Source of the DNA: Chlorocebus sabaeus
Taxonomy: Eukaryota > Chordata > Mammalia > Primates > Cercopithecidae
Assembly: GCF_047675955.1 (NCBI RefSeq)
Contig: NC_132925.1
Coordinates: forward strand, 72,483,622 to 72,547,621
Direction: 5' to 3'
Length of the DNA: 64,000 bases
Positions within the stretch are counted from its first letter, which is position 1. Every line of letters begins with the position of its first letter. The notes below the pieces were generated by a model, which was not told where the DNA came from, did no database searches, and was given only the letters and a program-made list of their open reading frames with translations. This document shows positions 1 through 11,973 of this stretch, piece by piece. Position numbers and translations under genes: made by a program.

Positions 1-114
1 ACCAGAATGTCATTTTTGAAGCAAAAAATACTTGTTTCTGATACTTGCTGAAAAATTCCTCACTGTCTATCCACTGCTCTTAAATATGAAGACCAATCAT
101 TTTACCATGAACCC

Positions 115-565
115 TAGGACTCCAGGTCTGACCCTGCATGTGCCTACTCCTTGCCACATTCATGCCAGCCAGCCACTTGTTCTTTGGCTGAACATACGGA
201 ACTTCCTTGAAGTCCTTGAACAATCTATGGTCACTTCAACTCTCCTACTCTTCACTCTCCCTAGAACACACTGTGCCTAAGTAACCTCTTCCAGTCCTTC
301 ATATCCCAGCTCCTACGTGCTTCTGCAGGGAAACCTCTGACCCTTTCTCTCCCACTCCCAGAATAGCTCAGGACATCCTGTCAAATGCTTCCATAGCAGC
401 TTTTACTTCATAGCACTACTCTAAATGTGAAGTTTTGTAGAATTGCTTACTGTCCATTTTCCCTTAAGCTGTAAGTTTGAGGATGGCAGAATCTAGCACA
501 ATGTCTGCTGGCATATGGTAGGTGCCCAGGAAATATTTCTTGAATGGCTATTTGGATGAATGAGT
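115..565 (+). mobile_element. L2 LINE 3' fragment
   Basis: Ancient L2 in sense orientation. The 3' end shows the L2 hallmark near 498-556, a degenerate form of 'gcacagtgcctggcacatagtaggtgc' followed by 'aaatatttcttgaatgg' and GAAT-type ending. Upstream C/T-rich text with 'cttcatagcactactcta' fits the region before the 3' end. No coding potential remains. Confidence 0.7.
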
Positions 566-2247
566 GACTTGCACTGGGTGGGAAACGCCACACTAGACTG
601 CTCACTTGCTTAAAGGGCCAACTGGAGATAGTCCCTGAAGATTGCAGGCTCAGCCATGCCAAGAGGTGATTTTTTTAAAAAAACTGAAACCAAGAACATC
701 CTTGATTTTGTGTAAAACTCTCCTAATTTTCAAGTGGTGGTCACTAATTCTGATTTGTTTTAAAATATGGTACCGTCCAAAGAAAACACCCTGTGGGCTA
801 AATTAAACCCAGAGGGTGCCTGTTTTAACTCCTGGTATCAGTCATCTTCAAAGAAGGTAAAATTTCACAACCAACTTACAGCTCTCTGTTTAGCATGTAG
901 ACCCAGTGCATTTTTTTCTAATGCTGTTATTAATGTCTGGGTTTAACTCAAATTTATTTGTAATTAATTAATGGTCTAACCTAGCTTACACTTAATCATA
1001 ATAAATCAAAATATTTTAAAGGAACATTTAGGCAGAAGAAAAGATCTATGGAGGAGTCAAACACACCTACTAAAAATGTGAATTTGTAAATGCTGGCTCA
1101 TCTGGTCTTTTTGATGATTACTTGTAGAAAAAGCATTAATTAAAATGAATAGTGTTGTTTTCTTAATGGCAAATTATTTTTTCATGGACATGAAACTTTG
1201 CAGGAAGACAAGTTTCACTGGGAGAAAACATGTTTCTGTTTCTATGAATTCATCAGTCATTTCAGCTCCTGTTCCTATGAGAACTACTCAGTATGCAGTT
1301 ACTAAAAAGCTATGTAGAGCAAGTGGTAAAGACATTAAATGTAAAGGAAGTCAGGGAATGATTACACTGTGGAGCAAACAAGGCTGCAATGGAGACTAGC
1401 TGAATAGAACTGTATAGTGTACTATCTTTCAGAAACATTGCACAGACTTTTGAACACCCTCATGAGAAGGAACCAATTTGAGCTCTTTGCTCAATCCAGT
1501 AAACACTCTGTTAGGAATTACAATTTCCTCACCAACCAAACCCCAATTTTCTGAAGAAAGATTTAGATCTCAGGCCTCTTTTGAGTTGATATATTTGTAA
1601 GCTCTATTTTATTTTCCTTTATTTTGCCATTGCTTCGAATGAGAAAACACATCACAACTACTGATGTCAAATACTATCAATATCAAACATTTTTCATCCA
1701 GGGCTGGGTTTCCTCCCCTTGAACAGTGGCTTGTCATAGGTGATATTTTCCAAGTGAAGAAGCATATGGTATAATGAGATCATGTAACACAGGTATATAT
1801 ATTTTTTCCAACCAGCCTCCCTTCAGGCTGTAGACTTACTCTACATAAAATTAGATCATCGCCGAATTAAAGACACTCTGATTTTCCTGGTCATATTAAG
1901 GCATCATTTCTCAACCCTCATTTCATTCTCTCAAATAGGAGGAAGTCTCACTCTTAAGCTGAAGATAGACTGTCTTTTCAAATGTGAGAGCAAATTTTGA
2001 GGGGTACATGTATTTTTCTCTTCAAAAGAAAGTTATTATTACAAAGAGAACTTTTATAAACGGTCCTGGTCAAACTTCCCATACATAGCGGTTCACGTAT
2101 CTTTTTAAATGTAATAGTCTATAACTAGAGCCAGTGCTTTCCAGATATTTTCATATCAAAACATACATAAAATACATGTAGAAGATACCAGAGTCTGCCT
2201 GGTCTGGGGCCTCCCAATAGGCAGCCCTGAAGTATGTAAGGAATAAT
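566..2247. other. Unassigned AT-rich stretch
   Basis: I recognise no repeat or gene here. The longest open frame is 84 codons (1145-1399, plus strand), with no domain I recognise and no more than chance expectation. Short AT-rich runs occur near 960-1020 and 1795-1806. Confidence 0.4.
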
Positions 2248-2377
2248 ATCCCTGCATACTTTATTTTTTTTTTAATTTTTGAGAGAGAGTCTATGTTGCC
2301 CAGGCTGCTCTCAAGCTCCTGGCCTCAAATGATCCTCCTGCCTCAGCTTCTAGAGTAGCTGGATCCCTGGGTACTTT
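2248..2377 (-). mobile_element. FLAM-type free left Alu monomer, antisense, with TSD
   Basis: A T-rich tail (2264-2279) is followed by antisense Alu left-monomer sequence with 'tgttgcccaggctg', 'caagctcctgg' and 'gatcctcctgcctcag'. The body is only about 100 bp and has no second monomer. It is flanked by near-identical 15-bp direct repeats: atccctgcatacttt (2248-2262) and atccctgggtacttt (2363-2377), 13/15 matching. The repeats support a complete monomeric retrotransposition rather than a broken dimeric Alu. Confidence 0.75.
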
Positions 2378-3377
2378 TAATCCATTCAGGGCACACTGGT
2401 TGGGAATTCCTGACTGGGATCACCTACCTCTATTAACATTAAATTTGTAGATCAATTTCACATAGCGAAGGGCAATGATTTTTATATGTTAATTGTTTCA
2501 AATAAGTACTGTTTCCATTTGCTTGCCAAACATAACCTACTATGTTAAAAATTATTTTTATCATCCCTGAGACTGATATTTTCTACTCGAGTAGAAATAT
2601 TTTTAAGTAAATATTTATTTCTCACATTGCGAGTATACCAGTTCCAGGACCCCTTCAAGCTGCAAAGTCCAAACCCAAACCATTCGGTGTTTGTTATTTA
2701 ACATAAATTCCCATTTGGTTAAGTGCATAGGTTTTCTCTTTTCGATAAGTACTTCTAGGACATTTTGGGTAAGGTCAGTAACAGGTACTTGTGAGTCAGT
2801 ATTTTTTAATTTTAATTTAATAGTCCATAAAGTACTCATTGAAGATGGAGAGGGAAGAGAAAAAAGAAACTCCTAAAGAAAAAAGAACTCCTAACATCAA
2901 AACTTATTGACTCTCTTTTTCACATTCAATGTTAGGGAAAGTGCCAGAACAATTTGTTTGACACTTCCCCCCTTCCCCAAGGTCTTCTGCCACCAGTTTT
3001 TAAAGGAACCACAAACTCATGGGAAACCATAAAACCTTCAAAAGTTTTACTGCTATATCTCATTAAAAATATGTATACATTTTCAATATAAAAATATACA
3101 GTAGTATACTCTACCAGTAAAGAAACAAGTTAAACAATACCCAAAACTAGAAAAAGTGAAAATAAGAGTGAAGTACCATCTGTCTTTTCTTACTTGAAAC
3201 AATTCTATAATGAGAAAATCTAGCACTGGAAATGGAATAATTTAACCTGAGTTAATTACCAGTGTAGCTAATTTGATATGATACCATATGGTTTCATATC
3301 TACTAAAAGATATTAATAGTTTCTATGTCCTCCTCAACAATGTAGAAAATTGTCTCAAAATCAGTACAACTAGTCCA
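2378..3377. other. Unassigned AT-rich stretch
   Basis: No recognisable repeat or exon. Open frames do not exceed 74 codons and overlap on opposite strands near 2615-2876, as expected by chance. A short A/G-rich patch lies at 2845-2890. Confidence 0.4.
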
Positions 3378-3722
3378 GACTTGCCATGGTCCAACTTAAG
3401 AGTTTTCAGCTCTACGATGGTGCTAAAGCAATACAAATTCAGTAGAAAGTAGTAAAATGCTCTCTTTATGATGCTGGGCAGCAGCAGAGAGCCTCAGGTG
3501 ATCACGAGTGTAAACAACAAATACTGTACACTGTAATGTGTTGCCAGAAGGTTTTGCCCAACCATAGGCGAATGTAAGTGTTCTGAGAATGTTTAAGGTA
3601 AGCTAAGCTAAGCTATGATGTTTGGTAGGTTAGGAGTATTACATGCATTTTTGACTTATATTTTCAACTTATGATGGGTTCATTGGGATGTAACTCCACT
3701 GTAGTTCGAGAAGCATGTGTAC
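3378..3722. mobile_element. Tigger-type DNA transposon fossil (MITE)
   Basis: Starts with 'tggtccaacttaagag...ctctacgatggtgc' and ends with 'tcaacttatgatggg' and 'gttcgagaagcatgtgtac', which match opposite ends of a known non-autonomous Tigger-like family. Internal motifs 'tgatgctgggcagcagcag' and 'gaatgtaagtgttctgag' agree. The exact family (MER46-like?) is uncertain. No transposase frame is present. Confidence 0.6.
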
Positions 3723-3731
3723 TTTTGAGTA

Positions 3732-4077
3732 CAGACAAGCGACACTTAACAATGGGTATACAGTCTGAGAAATGCATCATTAGGTGACTTTGTCATTGTG
3801 CCAACATCATTGCAGACAGTTACACAAACCAGATGGTATAGCTTACTACACACTTAGGCTAGATTGTATAGGCTATTACTCCTAGGCTACAAACCTGTAC
3901 AGCATGTGGTTGTAATAAATACTGTAGGCAACTGTAACACAATGGTAAGTATTTGTATATATGAATATATCTAGCCATAGAAAAGGTACAGTAAAAACAT
4001 GGTATTATAATTTTATGAGATCATTCTCATATGCCTGGCCTGCTGCTGACTGAAACATCTTCATGCAGCACATGACA
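3732..4077 (-). mobile_element. MER2 (Tigger-derived MITE)
   Basis: Near full-length MER2: 'cacttaacaatggg', 'aaatgcatcattaggtgac', 'ctcctaggctacaaacctg', 'tactgtaggcaactgtaac' and 'ggtattataattttatgaga' occur in the expected order. The terminal sequences (cagacaagcgacac at 3732; gcagcacatgacac near 4066-4077) are decayed inverted repeats. A TA dinucleotide precedes it at 3730-3731, as expected for Tc1/mariner insertion. Confidence 0.85.
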
Positions 4078-5269
4078 CGACCCCATTTTTTCAATAGATT
4101 GTTCAAAACTCTTTCAAAATCTTGTTCCTTTTCTCTGCTCTCTCAATTGTCAAAGTAGTAACTGGTGGGATTGAATGGCCTTCTACCTCTCGATTTCTAG
4201 AGGTTTCATTTGCTTTAAAAGCAGTGCTCTGGGCTATAATTTCTTCCCATTACCCTCCCCACTTTCCACTCCAGAACACATTATCTCATGAAGTATGTTG
4301 GCTTTGGTGCATCCTCTAAGAAGATAGAGGGTCTATAGTCAATTACCTTTGTTTGCAAACACCAATCCATCCTCTTTTCTCATTTCCTATTTGCTCCGCG
4401 TTCACCTTCATAGGATTCCATGGGTAGGTATTGGCATTAATATCAGTCATGGATCACCAGGTTTGAGAGATTTCCTTTATCTCAAGGCTTGTGATAATTG
4501 CAGATGAAATACCATTTGAATACTAAAGCTATAACCAGGCTGCTTCCAAAGTTGGTTCCATATTTCTTTGGGCTCAAAGAGCTAAAAATGAAAGCATCTC
4601 CTATGAAAAGGATCTCCTAATTATGCACTATATTAGGGGAATAAAAATAATATCTCAGTGCTAATCCTGGAGATTGCATCGCTCAATTACTAAGCTGAAA
4701 TTTGTGAGAATGTAGGAAAGAAAAACAATCACATACTACCTTCTTACTACTTTTTCAGCCGTTTCTTGTCATTCCCTGAACATGAGATCAGTATTAAGTG
4801 CCAGAAATCATGGCAGAAGATAGAGAAGAGAAACTGGAAGATTTGAAAAGTTATTCAGTAATTTCTGCCTGACACTCATGATTAACTTCCCAAGTAAATT
4901 CATCAAGGAAAAACTAGAAACTCAGAGCCCAGGTTACCCCATATTTTGGTTATAGGGAAACTAGTTAAAAGCCATCATCAGTATTTCACAAGCATAAATT
5001 TTTAAGCAAGTTATAGCTTTCCACTTACTCAAATTCCTAGTATTGGTCTGAGTATTTTATAGGATTCAAAATTTAAATTCTTGACTCTAACTTTCCATCA
5101 GCACACCACCTAACTCACTGCTCAGATTTACACCTGAATATTAACAAATAAACCATCTAGGCTGAATATATTCCACAGGCCCTCTTTTAACTTGGCTTTG
5201 TGTCCCAAGAGGGTTTTTTTTGTGTCCCATGGGTTTCCTTATCCTATGGCTTCCTTTTGAGTTCAACTA
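4078..5269. other. Unassigned stretch
   Basis: No repeat family or exon recognised over about 1.2 kb. The longest frame is 65 codons (4122-4319), with no recognisable domain. Confidence 0.4.
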
Positions 5270-5583
5270 TTGGGAGCTCCTAGAGGAGACTGGAGGGAGA
5301 AACAAAAAAGAGGTCCAGATATATATATGTTTTATCCCTTTGACACTGCCTTGGCCTGCATTTTCTCTAAACTGGTCTCAAAACTAACTTCTCTGTGTGA
5401 CCCTCTCCTTTTTCGTGGTGTAGACACATTCTCCTTCATCCTTATCATATCACTTTTATAAATAATTTTCTGTCTCTTTTTATTTTTATTTTTTTGATAA
5501 GTTGTTTCTGTAAAATAAACCCTCCTCTAATTATCCTAATTTGAGCATGCTCTCTGTTTTATGTCAGAATCTACTGATACCCC
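5270..5583 (+). mobile_element. Ancient L1-type 3' end (L1M class preferred)
   Basis: The 3' part reads 'ctaattatcctaatttgag', 'catgctctctgtttt' and 'tctactgatac', a decayed version of a common old retroelement 3' terminus with a preceding AATAAA-like signal ('aaaataaacc'). I assign it to an old L1M 3' UTR; an LTR origin is the alternative. Confidence 0.5.
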
Positions 5584-6084
5584 GCCTAACCAATCATAGA
5601 CTTGTGGTGCTTCTTCTTGAGTGTTATATAGGGCTTATGTTTAATATCATTGAATATGGTAATATTAACCGTGTAGATTTTCGGAAAGATTAGCATAGTT
5701 TTGCCACTCTAGGAATTATGAAATAACGGACCAGCCATAAAATACTCAAGACTAAACTGAGAAGTAAAGCAAAAGTTTATAGGAGTTTGAGAACAACAAT
5801 AACAACAACAACAACAACAAAATACAAGGAATTTTTAAAGTCTGTAATTAGCTTCTAATTTTGGCAGAAATCTCTAGGGAAAAGCTGGATTCAGCTCTCC
5901 ACACAGAAGGTTAACATTTTTTGGTACAAGGCATCATACCGGTAAAATAACTTTAACTACTGGCAGAAGAGGAACTGAGAGCAAGGGCAGTGGACACTCC
6001 AATGAGACCATCCATAGAAGAATCATCAATCACACTCAAATTGGCCAATGCAGACTTGAACAACAGGGTTTCTAAAAATTTCCT
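5584..6084. other. Unassigned stretch with short (CAA)n
   Basis: No gene or family recognised. A (CAA)n microsatellite of about 30 bp lies at 5792-5822. The distal end may already belong to the 5' UTR of the L1 that follows. Confidence 0.4.
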
Positions 6085-6680
6085 GGATGAGAGCTTCTGC
6101 TTTCAGAAAGATAAAATAGATGTACTTTTTCCTATTTCTCTCAGTAAGGACTGCTAAAAAACCTGGGTAGTATAGGTAAACCAACATAAGAAGACTCTAA
6201 AAGGTGAGAAAACAGAAGGGAACCCAGATAGCGAGGGACCTTGGAACCGGAAATGACATGGTGGTGAGTTCCTCCGAGTTTTCTTTTTGCCTGAAGTCAG
6301 CAATCCAGAAATGCCAATGGTTGAAGCAAAACATACCCTAACAAAAGCCCACTCTCTCCAGCCAAAGGACTAGGAAAGGGGAAGCCATGCAAAACAAAAA
6401 AAGAAAAACCCCTTTAGACAATAACTTATCTGCTTCAGCCACACACCACAGATAAAACGACATCCCTGCTCTGACCTGGTGATAAAGAGATGCCCCTCTT
6501 TTTTGCCACTGGGGTGGTGAGAAGCCCTTCACCACTAAGTTACAACAGAAGAATAATCAAGAATCTGAGTTTCTACCCCATACTTGGTAGGGAGCATCCA
6601 CTTTCCTGACAGACCAGTGTCATAGGAGGCCTGCTAAAACCAAAGATATAAAGAAGGTCCAGATCTCACAACATAATATT

Positions 6681-6850
6681 CAAAATGTTCAGATTTTTTG
6701 TTTTGTTTTGTTTTGTTTTCTTGAGACGAAGTCTCACTCTGTCGCCAGGCTGGAGTGCAGTGGCGCAATCTCGGTTCACAGCAACCTCCACCTCCCAGGT
6801 TCAAGTGATTCTCCTGCCTCAGCCTCGCAAGTACAAAATGTTCAGGTTTT
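6681..6850 (-). mobile_element. 5'-truncated Alu (right-monomer part), antisense, with TSD
   Basis: An antisense tail of TTTTG units (6698-6719) is followed by Alu right-monomer sequence with 'ggctggagtgcagtggcgc' and 'ctcctgcctcagcctc'; it stops at about 6830. Flanking direct repeats caaaatgttcagatttt (6681-6697) and caaaatgttcaggtttt (6834-6850) match 16/17. The truncation therefore occurred during insertion. The target is the ancient L1. Confidence 0.9.
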
Positions 6851-7198
6851 AATAATAAATAATTATCCATCCCACGAAGAACCAGGAAGATTCCAACTTC
6901 ATGAGAAAAGACAATAAATAGACACCAACACCAAGTTGACAAAGATGTGAAAATTGTCTGACAAATATTTTAAGCAGCAATCATAAAAATGTTTCATTCA
7001 GAATAAACTTGAAACATATGAAAAATGAAAATTCTCTTCAAAGATAAAAAGATACAAGGAAGAATCAAATGGAAACTTTAGAACAGAAATAAGAAAATTA
7101 AATGAATTCACTTAACAGTAGAATGGAGAGGACAGAAAAATAATCAGTGAACCTGAATATAGAGTAATAGAAATTCCAACTTTAAACAAAGGAGAAAA

Positions 7199-7238
7199 TA
7201 AACTCTCTCTCTCTCACTCTCGCTCTCTCTCTCTCTAT
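7199..7238. repeat. (CT)n microsatellite
   Basis: Imperfect CT repeat of about 38 bp inside the L1 ORF1 region, with two interruptions (CA, CG). Confidence 0.9.
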
Positions 7239-8602
7239 CAGATTACACATATTATTTGTATCTTATATTTTAATTAATGTATTACATATATTTGTTATAT
7301 TAATAAGTCATATGTTTATTATCCAATTACATGTATTAACTATATATAATAATGTACATAGACATATGCATATGCATATTATGGATATGTACACATGCCT
7401 ATGATAGAGTTATACGAATAGGAGTTATATTCAGAGACAGGGTAACTTTTTTTTTTTTAAATCTAACATTCATGGCTTGGAGTCCAAGATGAGGGGTGAA
7501 AGAGGATGAAAGGAAAGTATTCAAAGAAATGATAACTGAAAACATTTCAAATTTGGCAAAAGGTATACACCTATAGATTCAAGAAGCTGAACAAGTCCCA
7601 AGCAGAATAATTGCAAAAAATTGTTGCCAAAGCACATGATAGTCAAACTTCTGAAAGCAAAAGATAAAGAAAAAGTCTTGAAAGCAGTCAGAAAGAAATG
7701 ATGCTTTAATTATAGGATAAAAAATTTAGTTGACAGCAGCTGTCTCATCAGAAATCATGGATGCCAGAAGGAAGTGTCACAACATTTTTTTAAAGTGCTG
7801 CAAAAATAATGTCAACCCAGAATCTTATATCCAATGAAAATATCCTTCAAAAATCAGTAAGAAATGAAGGCATTCTTAGAAAATGGAAAATAAAGGGGTT
7901 TGTCAGTAGGCCTAATCTATGGCTAAAGAAAGTTCTCTGAATAAAAGAAAGGATGAAAGAAAAAAACTTGAAACATCAGAAAGGAAGGGGGAACAATGGA
8001 AAGAGCAAAACATAATAGACTTTCCCTCTCTTCTTGCATTTTCTAAATTTGTTTTGACAAAGGAAGCAAAAATTATAATGATATCTAATGGGGATCTCAA
8101 TGTATGTAAAGGATAGATATATTTAAGGCAATTATTTCCTAAATGGAAAAGTGTAATGAGATGTAAAGGAAGGTAAGATTTCTATACTTCATTCAAACTG
8201 GTAAAAAGAGGATACCAGTAGACTGCGATAAGTTGTATGTATATATAAATACAATACCTACAGAAATCACTGAAAGAGCTATACATATAGAGAAATATGC
8301 TCCAAAAACATTACAGGTAAATCAAAATAAATTCTAAAAGATGTTCAAGTAACCCATGAAAATAGAGGAGAAAGAAAGCAGAGAAATAAAAAAGAGAAAA
8401 AAAAAAAATAAAACATAAAATGGTAGACTTATGTTCTAATATGTCAATAATTACATTAAATATAAATGGTTTAAGTAGACCAATTAAGATAAAAATTGCC
8501 AGATGACCCATCTATATTCCATCAATAAGAAACTCACTGAAATTATTATATAGATAGTTTGAAGATAAAAGGATGAATGGAGATTTCCATGCAAACATCA
8601 AC

Positions 8603-9783
8603 CACACCATACAGAAAATTAACTCAGAATGGATTGCAGCCCTAAATTTAAGAACTAAAATATAAAACTCTTAGAAAACAACATAGGAATAAATCTTTGT
8701 GACCTTGAATTAGGCAATGATTTCCTAAGTATGACACCAAAGCAAACACAAAAGCAGCAAAAGAACAAATAGGTAAATAGGACGTGGTCAAAATTTAAAA
8801 CTTTTGTGTTTCAAAGGACACCAGCAGAAAACCAGTCCACAGAATTGGAAAAAAAATATTTGCAAATCATGTATGTGGTAAGGGATTTTATGCAGAATAT
8901 ATAAAGGGTTCTTACCACTCAACAGATAACCCAATTTAAAAATATGCAAAAGAGATGAGTAAACATTTCTTCAAAGAAGATATGCCATTGGCCAATAAAC
9001 GCTAAAAAGATATTCAGTGTCGTTAGTCATTCAAAAAGTGCAAATCAAATGACAATAAATTCCATTTAATACCCACTAAGATAGCTAAGTCAAAAAGACA
9101 ATAACTAGTGTTCGTGAGGATGCAAAAAATGAGAACCTTCATACATTGTTGATGGAATTGTAAAATGGTGAAGCCACTTTGGAAAACAGTTTGGCATATC
9201 CTCAAAATGATAAACACAGAGTTACCATATGATCCAACAGTTCCCCTATTCTAGGTATACACCCTGAAGAAATCTGAACATATGTGTACACAAAAGCTTT
9301 TGCATTAACTTTTATAGTAGCATTATTCAAAATAACCAAAAGGTGCAAACCAACCAAATATCTGACAACTGATGAATGAATAAGTAAAATATGGTATATC
9401 CACGGAATAAAATATTATTCAGCCACAAAAAGAAATGAAATATTGATGCATGCTTCAACATGGAGAATCTTGGATACATTATACTAAGTGAAAAAAGTCA
9501 CAAAAGGCCATGCGTTATGTAATCCCATGAAATGCCTAGAATATACAAATTCATAGAGAAAAAATGGTAAGTTAGTAATTGCCAAGGACTGGATGGAGAG
9601 ATAAAGAAGGAGTGACTGAATGGTTGTGGTGTTTCTTTTTGGTGATTAAATTGTCCTAAATTTAGTTAGTGGTGATGGTTGCATAACTCCGTGATTATAC
9701 TAAAAACCACGTAGTTGTACATGTTGACAGGGTGAAATTTATGCATATGAATTATGTACCAATAAAGCTGTTATTTTAAAGTA
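8603..9783 (+). mobile_element. L1MB-like element, 5'-truncated (ORF2 end plus 3' UTR)
   Basis: Begins inside late ORF2 ('caccatacagaaaattaac'), continues through the ORF2 C-terminal region ('caaatatctgacaactgatg', 'attattcagccacaaaaag') and a 3' UTR with 'attgccaaggactggatgg', 'ggtgatggttgcataactcc', 'ctaaaaaccacgtagttg' and 'accaataaagctgttat', then an A-rich tail. It breaks the older L1 at 8602/11988. Its own target-site duplication is too decayed to define. Confidence 0.75.
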
Positions 9784-9800
9784 AAAAACAAGAAAGACAG

Positions 9801-11736
9801 AGCTATTTATGACAAACCCACAGCCAATATCATACTGAATGGGCAAAAACTGGAAAAATTCCCTTTGAAAACTGGCACAAGACAGGGATGCCCTCTCTCA
9901 CCACTCCTATTCAACATAGTGTTGGAAGTTCTGGCTAGGGCAATCAGGCAAGAGAAAGAAATCAAGGGGATTCAGTTAGGAAAAGAAGAAGTCAAATTGT
10001 CCCTGTTTGCAGACGACATGATTGTATATTTAGAAAACCCCATTGTCTCAGCCCAAAATCTCCTTAAGCTGATCAGCAACTTCAGCAAAGTCTCAGGATA
10101 CAAAATTAATGTGCAAAAATCACAAGCATTCTTATACACCAGTGACAGTCAAACAGAGAGCCAAATCAGGAATGAACTTCCATTCACAATTGCTTCAAAG
10201 AGAATAAAATACCTAGGAATCCAACTTACAAGGGATGTAAAGGACCTCTTCAAGGAGAACTACAAACCACTGCTCAGTGAAATCAAAGAGGACACAAACA
10301 AATGGAAGAACATACCATGCTCATGGATAGGAAGAATCAATATCGTGAAAATGGCCATACTGCCCAAGGTAATTTATAGATTCAATGCCATCCCCATCAA
10401 GCTACCAATGAGCTTCTTCACAGAATTGGAAAAAACTGCTTTAAAGTTCATATGGAACCAAAAAAGAGCCCGCATCTCCAAGACAATCCTAAGTCAAAAG
10501 AACAAAGCTGGAGGCATCACGCTACCTGACTTCAAACTATACTACAAGGCTACAGTAACCAAAACAGCATGGTACTGGTACCAAAACAGAGATATAGACC
10601 AATGGAACAGAACAGAGTCCTCAGAAATAATACCACACATCTACAGCCATCTGATCTTTGACAAACCTGAGAGAAACAAGAAATGGGGAAAGGATTCCCT
10701 ATTTAATAAATGGTGCTGGGAAAACTGGCTAGCCATAAGTAGAAAGCTGAAACTGGATCCTTTCCTTACTCCTTATACGAAAATTAATTCAAGATGGATT
10801 AGAGACTTAAATGTTAGACCTAATACCATAAAAATCCTAGAGGAAAACCTAGGTAGTACCATTCAGGACATAGGCATGGGCAAAGACTTCATGTCTAAAA
10901 CACCAAAAGCAACGGCAGCAAAAGCCAAAATTGACAAATGGAATCTCATCAAACTAAAGAGCTTCTGCACAGCAAAAGAAACTACCATCAGAGTGAGCAG
11001 GCAACCTACAGAATGGGAGAAAATTTTTGCAATCTACTCATCTGACAAAGGGCTAATATCCAGAACCTACAAAGAACTCAAACAAATTTACAAGAAAAAA
11101 ACAAACAACCCCATCCAAAAGTGGGCAAAGGATATGAACAGTCATTTCTCAAAAGAAGACATTCATACAGCCAACAGACACATGAAAAAATGCTCATCAT
11201 CACTGGCCATCAGAGAAATGCAAATCAAAACCACAATGAGATACCATCTCACACCAGTTAGAATGGCGATCATTAAAAAGTCAGGAAACAACAGGTGCTG
11301 GAGAGGATGTGGAGAAATAGGAACACTTTTACACTGTTGGTGGGATTGTAAACTAGTTCAACCATTATGGAAAACAGTATGGCGATTCCTCAAGGATCTA
11401 GAACTAGATGTACCATATGACCCAGCCATCCCATTACTGGGTATATACCCAAAGGATTATAAATTATGCTGCTATAAGGACACATGCACACGTATGTTTA
11501 TTGCAGCACTATTCACAATAGCAAAGACTTGGAATCAACCCAAATGTCCATCAGTGACAGATTGGATTAAGAAAATGTGGCACATACACACCATGGAATA
11601 CTATGCAGCCATAAAAAAGGATGAGTTTGTGTCCTTTGTAGGGACATGGATGCAGCTGGAAACCATCATTCTCAGCAAACTATCACAAGAACAGAAAACC
11701 AAACACCGCATGTTCTCACTCGTAGGTGGGAACTGA
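9801..11736 (+). pseudogene. LINE-1 ORF2p C-terminal half, frame still open
   Basis: The frame is open from the truncation point to the natural ORF2 stop; the longest Met-initiated frame (9865-11736) has 623 codons. Intact L1 ORF2p has about 1275 residues, so this corresponds to roughly residues 632-1275. Visible motifs: the reverse-transcriptase FADD active-site aspartates (codons 50-51, 10012-10017), the preceding GCPLSPLLFN motif (codons 8-17), and the C-terminal Cys/His motif CX3CX7HX4C (codons 478-495, from 11296), all intact. Missing are the endonuclease domain and the N-terminal part of the RT, ORF1, and the 5' UTR promoter, so the copy cannot retrotranspose. The open frame reflects its modest age rather than selection; a host function is not implied. 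Codon use is A-rich, as usual for L1. Confidence 0.9.
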
Positions 11737-11791
11737 ACAATGTGATCACTTGGACTCGGGAAGGGGAACATCACACACCGGGGCCTATCAT

Positions 11792-11813
11792 GGGGAGGGG
11801 GGAGGGGGGAGGG
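11792..11813 (+). other. L1 3' UTR G-quadruplex-type G tract
   Basis: Four G runs (4, 6, 6 and 3 G) separated by single A, in the 3' UTR of the L1PA. This matches the known polypurine/G4 tract of primate L1 3' UTRs. Confidence 0.8.
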
Positions 11814-11942
11814 ATTGCATTGGGAGTTATACCTGATGTAAATGACGAGTTGATGGGTGCAGCACACCAACATGGCACAAGTATACATATGTAGCAAACC
11901 TGCACGTTGTGCACGTGTACCCTACAACTTGAAGTTTAATAA

Positions 11943-11973
<31 letters not shown>

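Larger units (their letters stand above)
6085..8602 (+). mobile_element. Ancient L1M, 5' UTR through ORF1 to start of ORF2 (left half of split copy)
   Basis: Sense copy with a recognisable old-L1 5' UTR ('agtcagcaatccagaaatg', 'gactaggaaaggggaagcc', 'gaaggtccagatctcacaac'). It runs through the decayed ORF1 region ('gaagaaccaggaagattcc', 'aacatttcaaatttggcaaa', 'ccagaaggaagtgtcacaac') and the ORF1-ORF2 interval to the start of ORF2 ('tcaataattacattaaatat'). Stops and frameshifts are everywhere; no frame exceeds about 65 codons. The element stops abruptly at 'catgcaaacatcaac' and resumes at 11988, split by later L1 insertions. Confidence 0.8.

Noticed and set aside
5670..5705. Short similarity to U6 snRNA ('agattagcat')
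   Set aside because: Only about 10 bases match, with none of the rest of U6.
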